Source: Zelopaecilomyces penicillatus
Taxonomy: Eukaryota > Ascomycota > Sordariomycetes > Hypocreales > Pseudodiploosporaceae
Assembly: GCA_005765155.1 (NCBI GenBank)
Contig: VCCP01000001.1
Span: 2,666,001-2,730,000 of the forward strand
Direction: 5' to 3'
DNA: 64,000 bases
Shown here: in pieces, positions 58,454 to 64,000 of the stretch
Position numbering within the stretch: the first letter of the stretch is position 1
Layout: each line of letters opens with the position of its first letter
Position numbers and translations under genes: made by a program
The notes under the pieces: generated by a model
Seen by the model: the letters and a program-made list of their open reading frames with translations, nothing else
The model's database searches: none
What the model was told of the DNA's origin: nothing

Positions 58454-60745
58454 TTAATCTGCACTCCGAAGCTTCTTTTCCAGCTTTCTATAGTCCTCAT
58501 AGTTCGTTACACTGCGTCGGCTGTTGGCCAGCGCGTACTCCCAGTCCTCCTCGTCCACTTCCTTGCCCGCCGGCTTACGCCCTTGCAACCATCGCTGAAG
58601 GGCAAATTGGGCAGCCTTAACATGTAGCCCGCCCAGATCGGCACCGCTAAAGTTTTCACAGCGAGGGTCCGTTGCAACCCCTTGGAGCCGGTCCAGCTCA
58701 ACAGCAGTTGGGTCAGTGTGACAAGTCTTATAGATTGTCCGCAGAATGTCAACCCGCTCCTCGGCCGTAGGCAGGTCGACGAAAAGCTGCACATCCAAGC
58801 GGCCCGGCCGAAGTATGGCGCCGTCGATCATATCTGGCCGGTTGGTTGTGCCGATAACAAAGATGCCTGATCGGTCCTGAGCACCGTCCAGTTCCGTAAG
58901 AAGGGTGTTAACTACTCGCACACCAGCATCCGTAGAAGCGCTGCTACGCCGAGGCACTAGTGAATCCATTTCATCAAAGAAGAGAATACAGGGCGTCGAT
59001 GATCGGGCTCTCTTGAACAGCTCTCGAACAGCTCGTTCTGACTCTCCCACGTACTTGTTCAACAGCTCTGGACCATTGATAAGAATAAAACTTGCCTGGG
59101 CCTCATTGGCCACAGCTTGGGCCACTAGGGTTTTGCCGCACCCGGGAGGGCCCCAGAGCAGCGCACCGGCTGGTCTCATCAGACCAAATTCCTGGTAAAG
59201 AGCGGGATTTTTAATAGGACCGATGATGGAAGTCTGCAGTTGTTCGCGAACCCGTTGGAGAGCACCGACTTGATCCCAGGTAACGTTGGGAATTACTGTG
59301 AAGCCTTCTCTTCTGAGCGACGGAGTGAAGTTCCGAATAGCTACTTTGAAATCATCGAGAGACAAGGGCTCTGTCATCGGGTGTTCCTCAGAGAGCGGTC
59401 TCATCCACTCCATGTTGGTATCTTCGGGGGTATCGATATGATTCCCCTTCAAGACTCGCGTGTAGAGTTTGAGCTGCATCCTGCCTGGATCCTGTCTTTC
59501 CTGCAGTCGCCGCTCCGATCCTTGTTGCGCAACCGTAATCATGCTGAGGATGTCGGCGCCAACAAAGCCATGTGTCAGCTTCGCTACTTCCGCCAGATCC
59601 AGGCTGTCCGAAAGGGGCATATCCTTGGTGAGGACCTTCAATATGTCATGACGCGCCTCGGCGTCCGGTATACACATTTGTAATGTCTGTTCTAGCAATC
59701 CACATTCCAGTATTACAGGATCGATCTCAGTTATCCTAGATGCTGTCGCCAAAGCCAACACAGGGAGGTCTTTGGGTTGCTCTTGTTGAATACGCCGCAG
59801 CTGTCGCTCAAAATGATAGGACACCCGACGACTGTGTTCGCTATTTGAAGAGCCTGTTGGGTTCGGCATGTAACGGTCAATATTTTCAATGAATAAAATG
59901 CTTGGCGCAAGCCCCATCGCAGCATCAACAGCCTCAGTCAAACTCTTTTCTAGTCGTTCTGGATCCGTGAGACATCCGGTCAGGTTCACCAAAGGGACTT
60001 TGAGATCGGCAGCTAATGTCCGGACCAGTGATCGTTTTCCTGTACCTGGTGGTCCATATAATAGCATGCCAGGGACTTGCCGCCACGCATTCTGGGCGTA
60101 AAGATGTGGTGACTTGAATAAGTAGAGGGTCTTTGAGAGAAGTTCACAATGAATCTCTCCGACTCCCCCCAGCGGCAGCGGCTCAGAAGGCTGCTCAACT
60201 TGGAAGCGGCCCAGTTTTGACGTCTTTTTCTGCGATGTCTTGTCTGACTTTTCAGACTTCTCCAACTTGTCTGCTCGTGGACCGGCGTCTTTCAGGTCCG
60301 CTCCATTGGACAATTCGGGAGCAGCATTTTCAGGCCCGCTGATTGCTCCGTCTCTCTCATCGCCTTCTTCCTGAATACGGCGCTTTTTGGCCACAGGCTG
60401 CTCCATCGGGCTCTGCGTCCCCGAGGGCTGATGCCAATGCCTCGTCAACTGGCGATTGAGCAGAAAGCGGTCGTCATCCGGCTTCACAGGCTCAGCATCT
60501 TCAAGCGCCGCCTCAGAGTCCTCCGAATCGGCCAACTCCTCCTTGCGGAACCGTAGCACCCGGTCTATGGCGTCCTCCAAGGGTCGCTTCTTCTGCCTGC
60601 TCAGACTGGAGTTTGAGTGTTTGATAGCATCGTACGCTGCAGAGATGTTTTTAAACGGCTTTCCATCGTTGTTGTCTTCAAACTTTTTTATAATGTGATA
60701 GACGTCCCGTTCAAGGCCGCGCAGGCTACTCAGACGGGGCGCCAT
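58454..60745 (-). CDS. RIX7: RIX7/NVL-type tandem AAA ATPase with degenerate first AAA domain
   Basis: Rix7 (NVL in animals) is a nucleolar AAA ATPase that remodels pre-60S ribosomes. The intron-free frame encodes 763 residues. The N terminus (residues 1-75) resembles the Rix7 winged-helix domain, followed by an acidic linker with a KKRR basic signal. AAA domain 2 is intact: GPPGCGKT (about 532-539), LLNKYVGESERAVRELF, ILFFDEMDSLVPRR, and arginine fingers in ILRPGRL. Domain 1 is abnormal: the Walker A is GPPGTGKRSL, the Walker B reads ILFIENID where FDE(I/L)D is usual, and the arginine-finger region reads ILECGLLEQ. The second-domain motif GFTVIPNVTWDQVGALQRVR is very Rix7-like. It may be the true RIX7 or a divergent paralogue; domain 1 probably does not hydrolyse ATP. 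Confidence 0.85.
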   Translation of the reverse strand: MAPRLSSLRGLERDVYHIIKKFEDNNDGKPFKNISAAYDAIKHSNSSLSRQKKRPLEDAIDRVLRFRKEELADSEDSEAALEDAEPVKPDDDRFLLNRQLTRHWHQPSGTQSPMEQPVAKKRRIQEEGDERDGAISGPENAAPELSNGADLKDAGPRADKLEKSEKSDKTSQKKTSKLGRFQVEQPSEPLPLGGVGEIHCELLSKTLYLFKSPHLYAQNAWRQVPGMLLYGPPGTGKRSLVRTLAADLKVPLVNLTGCLTDPERLEKSLTEAVDAAMGLAPSILFIENIDRYMPNPTGSSNSEHSRRVSYHFERQLRRIQQEQPKDLPVLALATASRITEIDPVILECGLLEQTLQMCIPDAEARHDILKVLTKDMPLSDSLDLAEVAKLTHGFVGADILSMITVAQQGSERRLQERQDPGRMQLKLYTRVLKGNHIDTPEDTNMEWMRPLSEEHPMTEPLSLDDFKVAIRNFTPSLRREGFTVIPNVTWDQVGALQRVREQLQTSIIGPIKNPALYQEFGLMRPAGALLWGPPGCGKTLVAQAVANEAQASFILINGPELLNKYVGESERAVRELFKRARSSTPCILFFDEMDSLVPRRSSASTDAGVRVVNTLLTELDGAQDRSGIFVIGTTNRPDMIDGAILRPGRLDVQLFVDLPTAEERVDILRTIYKTCHTDPTAVELDRLQGVATDPRCENFSGADLGGLHVKAAQFALQRWLQGRKPAGKEVDEEDWEYALANSRRSVTNYEDYRKLEKKLRSAD

Positions 60746-61325
60746 GCTTCACAAATCCGGTGAAGTAGTTTAGATGAGTGAGAGAATGAGCACTGAGACC
60801 CTTGAAGAGAGATGCGCTTATCGTGGTGCATGGCCTGGTGTTTTTTCGAGGTGGGTCTGGTTGGCTGGCGATAAGAACTTTTTGGGACAGACACAGAAAG
60901 CCGAGACATGTCACTCAGCCGCCGCACCGTGAGGGTTGCCCGACGTCACGCAAAACTGAGAGGTATATATTACTGTATTCAAAGCGTACCATCTATTCTT
61001 TATTAGCTGAAACAAATATGAAAATTTAGATACACCCGCGATCTGCTGTATCACTAATTGACAAATTCCCATGTCAACTTACAGCGCTCTCAGCACTCCA
61101 TCCGTCAGCGCGGTGCACGTAATGCCGACGCTATCGATAAGCCGCTCGGCCCCCCCAAACCCCAGCGATGACGAGCCATGCTACCATTGAGTGAGCATGT
61201 CCGGTACCGCCCCAGGGTCATCTGCCTCTCCTGCATCCCCGTCTTTTACCAGATAGCATCTATATACACAGCCGCAGAAGACATAGCAAAGACCACGGCT
61301 GGATCCGTGGCAACCTTCATTCACT
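60746..61325. promoter_or_regulatory. Divergent region between the RIX7-type gene and VPS20
   Basis: No gene is seen in 580 bases. It must hold both promoters. No strong motif stood out. Confidence 0.45.
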
Positions 61326-62130
61326 ATGGGTAGTAAACCGAGCAAAGTCACCGAGCAGGACAAGTGAGTTGCCATCTGCCCCTCTGCATCCATTTCTACG
61401 CGCAACTGCCCGCGATGCCGTTGTCTGTCTCGCTAATCCCTTCTGTGTGTGTCGCGGCAGGGCTATCCTTGACATGAAGATCCAGCGCGACAGACTTCAC
61501 CAATATCAGCGTCGTATAGCCGTCCTTACCGACAAGGAAACCGATATTGCCCGGCAGATGCTGGCCAAGGGCGACAAGAAGCGGGCGCTATTGGCATTAC
61601 GGAGGAAGAAATACCAAGAGTCGCTCCTGGTCAAGACAGATGCGCAGTTAGAGCAGCTTGAAAAGCTGACGGCAAGCGTCGAGTTTGCTCAAATACAAAA
61701 GGACGTGGTGTTTGGTCTGCAGCAGGGCACCAAGGTGCTGGCTGAAATCCATGCCGAAATGGGTGGCATTGCGCATGTGGAGAAGCTGATGGGTGAGACG
61801 GCAGATGCGATTGCTTATCAAAAGGTAGGAGCAGGCTATATATTCCTTTTCACTGCCAACCAACTTCCGCATCGCTTTCAGTGTCCTTATTCTGACCTTT
61901 GTGTTCCCTTACTCTAGGAAGTCAGTGAGATGCTTGGCGGTCGCATCTCTGCCCAGGATGAGGAGGACGTTGAGGATGAGTTGGCCGCAATGGAAGCTGA
62001 GTTATCAGGAGAGGCGCGGGTGCTACCTACTGTCCCCGATGCGCAATTACCGGTATCTGAGGGGCAACTGGAACATGCCAGAATCGGCGAGGGCGGGCAG
62101 CCAGAAAGACATGCTATGCTGGCGGCTTAA
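61326..62130 (+). CDS. VPS20: VPS20, ESCRT-III subunit (CHMP6 family)
   Basis: Vps20 starts ESCRT-III filament assembly on endosomes after binding ESCRT-II. Exons 61326-61363, 61461-61824 and 61918-62130 give 204 residues. The protein begins MGSKPSKVTEQDK; glycine 2 in this setting is the N-myristoylation site that tethers Vps20 to membranes. The helical Snf7 core follows (AILDMKIQRDRLHQYQRRIA and QMLAKGDKKRALLALRRKKY). It ends in an acidic region with EDVEDELAAMEAEL. The 38-base first exon carries only the myristoylation peptide. Junctions keep the frame (GTGAGT, GTAGGA donors). Snf7 and Vps32-type proteins lack the myristoylated MGSKPSK start, so VPS20 is preferred. The gene is convergent with the fructosamine-kinase remnant. 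Confidence 0.92.
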
Positions 62131-62268
62131 AGGTATGGAATTTGCAATTTTCGAGCTCGATACAGTGGCAAACGAGCCCGTCGAGCTTTCTCTTTTACGT
62201 ATATACACGGTGATCAACCCCGACAACAGACACTTCGAAGGCATCGATCAAATCATCATATCTCCCTG

Positions 62269-63472
62269 TCAAGATTGAAAGCGGCAGCGGTAGCGTACGC
62301 GTTCCAGTGCCTTCGTGTATCTTTCATCATTGTTTACTTTTGCTAGTTCCCACCGTGTCCAGTTCTCTACAAGATAAGCCATGTCTTTTATGGCTAGGAG
62401 ACGATCATTCGGATGACCATATATGGCAAAGCGGTTCAGACGGAAATACCTAGACGTATGAAATTAACAATTGACCATGAAAAAGTAGTAGCTGTCCCTC
62501 ACAGTCCGTATAGTAGTTGGCGCTCGCTGCACTGGTTCTTCAACCCCTGTTGAGCGAGTATACCATAGTACTCGGTCCAAAACTCACGAGGGAGATTGTT
62601 GCTCCGAATCATGGCGACATCGTATTCTGAATGGCCATAAAACACTGAAGGATTGAAGACAATCATCTCGCTTTCCCTGTCGCTCCAATTCGTCCCAAAC
62701 AAATGTTTTCTTCTTGAAGATTTCCATGTAACAGTACAGGAAAGATTACTTTACTAAAGTGAATCTCTTCAAGTAGCCATGGAACAACATTTGTTGCGAT
62801 CTCTTCAACCATGTCAGAGAGCTCATTGTCATCGCCGTGTATCCTGTTACATGTGTCACGGATGTCGCGTAAACGATTATCTGCAAAGAAGTCTGCCCAG
62901 GACTTCTTCTATGAATTATTCTGGGACACTCCATTACAGAAAGTCGTCATGGGAAAGCCGAACATGGTAGTTTCGTATTCTTGCAAAACCGGAGCTTGGG
63001 CGCTGTGAAGGATGGCTAGGCTACTCCCAGGAGATCGGCGTGGGTGACCGTTTGCCGTATGGTCTCGCTCAATGAATTCTGTAACGATGAAGAAGCCACT
63101 TGATTCCTTCAAGGCCCCGTGTGCAATGACTTTGGGGCAGAAGCCTGGGGCTGCCTCTTGCATGGCTGTGCTAGAGGCTACTTCACCTGGGTATGAAATC
63201 AGGATGAAAACATTAATTACTAGATAGACAAATAAATGATTTTGTCTTGTTAAATAGAAACGGCACATACCTGCAATTAATTTCGTGCTATTTTCTCTAA
63301 AACGTATCACAACATGGAATCTCTCGGCCTGGTCCTCTCCGAGAGTGTTAAGCGTATAGGAGAATGAGTCTTCGATTGCGGATGGGATATGATCGGTTAC
63401 CGCGTTGAGAGCTTGAGCATCCAACCCAAGAGCAATAAGTATTGCGGGGTCGATTGTGGGTAATTCCTCCAT
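62269..63472 (-). pseudogene. Fructosamine-3-kinase-like pseudogene
   Basis: Three pieces (63472-63271, 63186-62503 and 62449-62269, with plausible introns) align in order to the fructosamine-kinase/Fn3K fold. An N-terminal segment is followed by FFIVTEFIERD, SWADFFADNRLRDI, LLHGNLQEEN and FNPSVFYGHSEYDVAMIR, then a C-terminal helix pair. Several defects are visible. An in-frame TAG interrupts the second piece at 62909-62911. The frame shifts by one near 62698-62706, between LLHGNLQEEN and FGTNWSD. Both catalytic aspartates (HGD and FDP in active members) read as asparagine. The stop cannot be removed by a normal intron, since the nearest GT and AG are under 30 bases apart. A sequencing error could explain one defect, not all. 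I consider it decayed. Confidence 0.75.
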
Positions 63473-64000
63473 GATTGCAAGTGATATAAAAAAGGGGGCG
63501 ACTTCTTCAGAAAGGGTGCAGGTATAGTATTTCCAGCATGCAAGATATAGAGCTTCATGGAATAATATTTTGCATCGAGGTAGATACTTTAGTATGAACA
63601 AGTGTGGGGGAATTATTAGTGATTGTACATGTATTATTATGCCATCAAATAATCACAAGCTCATCGCCGTTGCCCGGGTTTCAACTAGTAGTCAAGAACA
63701 GCACAGACATGTCATAGTAGGAAGGTTCTACCAACTCCCATTACTACAGCATGAGCGTGACATAGATAAAGTGTTTGAAAGCTAAATGGTGTATTTCATA
63801 ACAAAGATATCTAAAGAACAAGCAAATGGATATATTAGGGAAACACCACGCAGGCAGGCCCAAAGTCTCAAGCTCAAACTCCCCAAACCAGCGTTATTCT
63901 CCATCTGTTGGTGGGGCCGATGGACCGGCCGGCACTGGCCCCACACTATTTGCCACCCTCCGGGCCACCAATAATTCTTTGAACCCTCCCCTTTCCTTCC
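63473..64000. other. Right-hand flank without recognised gene
   Basis: The sequence is AT-rich around 63540-63660 and shows no credible coding region. Part of a gene beyond the window edge cannot be excluded. Confidence 0.4.

Noticed and set aside
62900..62950. A mini-intron that would remove the in-frame stop in the kinase-like gene
   Set aside because: The available GT and AG are under 30 bases apart, too short for a fungal intron, and the residues on both sides align to the family without a gap of that kind.

Overview
This window is nuclear DNA from a filamentous ascomycete, most likely a sordariomycete and perhaps Hypocreales. The lineage is inferred from protein style and gene content, not from a marker gene. 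Genes are split by short GT-AG introns, mostly 50-120 bases, with CTRAC/CTAAC-like branch points. They lie on both strands without operons. All identifiable genes are eukaryotic housekeeping or regulatory genes. I recognise no rRNA, tRNA, transposon, CRISPR array or biosynthetic cluster.

Left part (1-16.7 kb): gamma-glutamyltranspeptidase (+), ALG11 (-) divergent from COX18 (+), a PEP12-type syntaxin (-) divergent from the nucleoporin NDC1 (+), DLT1 (+), a small charged lysine-rich protein (+), and an SFL1-like HSF-domain regulator (-). An 8.5 kb stretch without recognisable genes follows (16.7-25.3 kb). It is rich in simple repeats and TACCTA/TAGGTA inverted motifs and forms the upstream region of SFL1.

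Middle (25.3-47.5 kb): CTF4/mcl1 (-) divergent from a WD40 protein (+), a second gene-poor stretch of 6.6 kb, a large low-complexity fungal protein (+), the Rab GTPase YPT1 (-), a probable mitochondrial NTF2-like protein (+), LSM1 (-) and a diphosphoinositol-polyphosphate-type Nudix hydrolase (-).

Right part (47.5-64 kb): a 4 kb gene-poor stretch, then the arginyltransferase ATE1 (+), exosome subunit RRP42 (+), a mitochondrial membrane protein (-) divergent from cytochrome c (+), a RIX7-type AAA ATPase (-) divergent from ESCRT-III VPS20 (+), and a decayed fructosamine-kinase-like gene (-).

The genes do not form one pathway. Themes are secretory and endosomal traffic (ALG11, YPT1, PEP12, VPS20), mitochondrial respiration (COX18, cytochrome c), RNA and ribosome metabolism (LSM1, RRP42, RIX7) and the nuclear envelope and chromosomes (NDC1, CTF4). 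The observations most worth following are the RIX7-like protein whose first AAA domain has lost key catalytic residues, the in-frame 48-base exon of ATE1 that carries its CxxC motif, the fructosamine-kinase pseudogene, a reading-frame puzzle in the WD40 gene, and the large repeat-rich region upstream of SFL1. Splice sites were placed by hand from reading frame, GT-AG signals and recognised protein families. Protein-level calls are firmer than individual exon edges.
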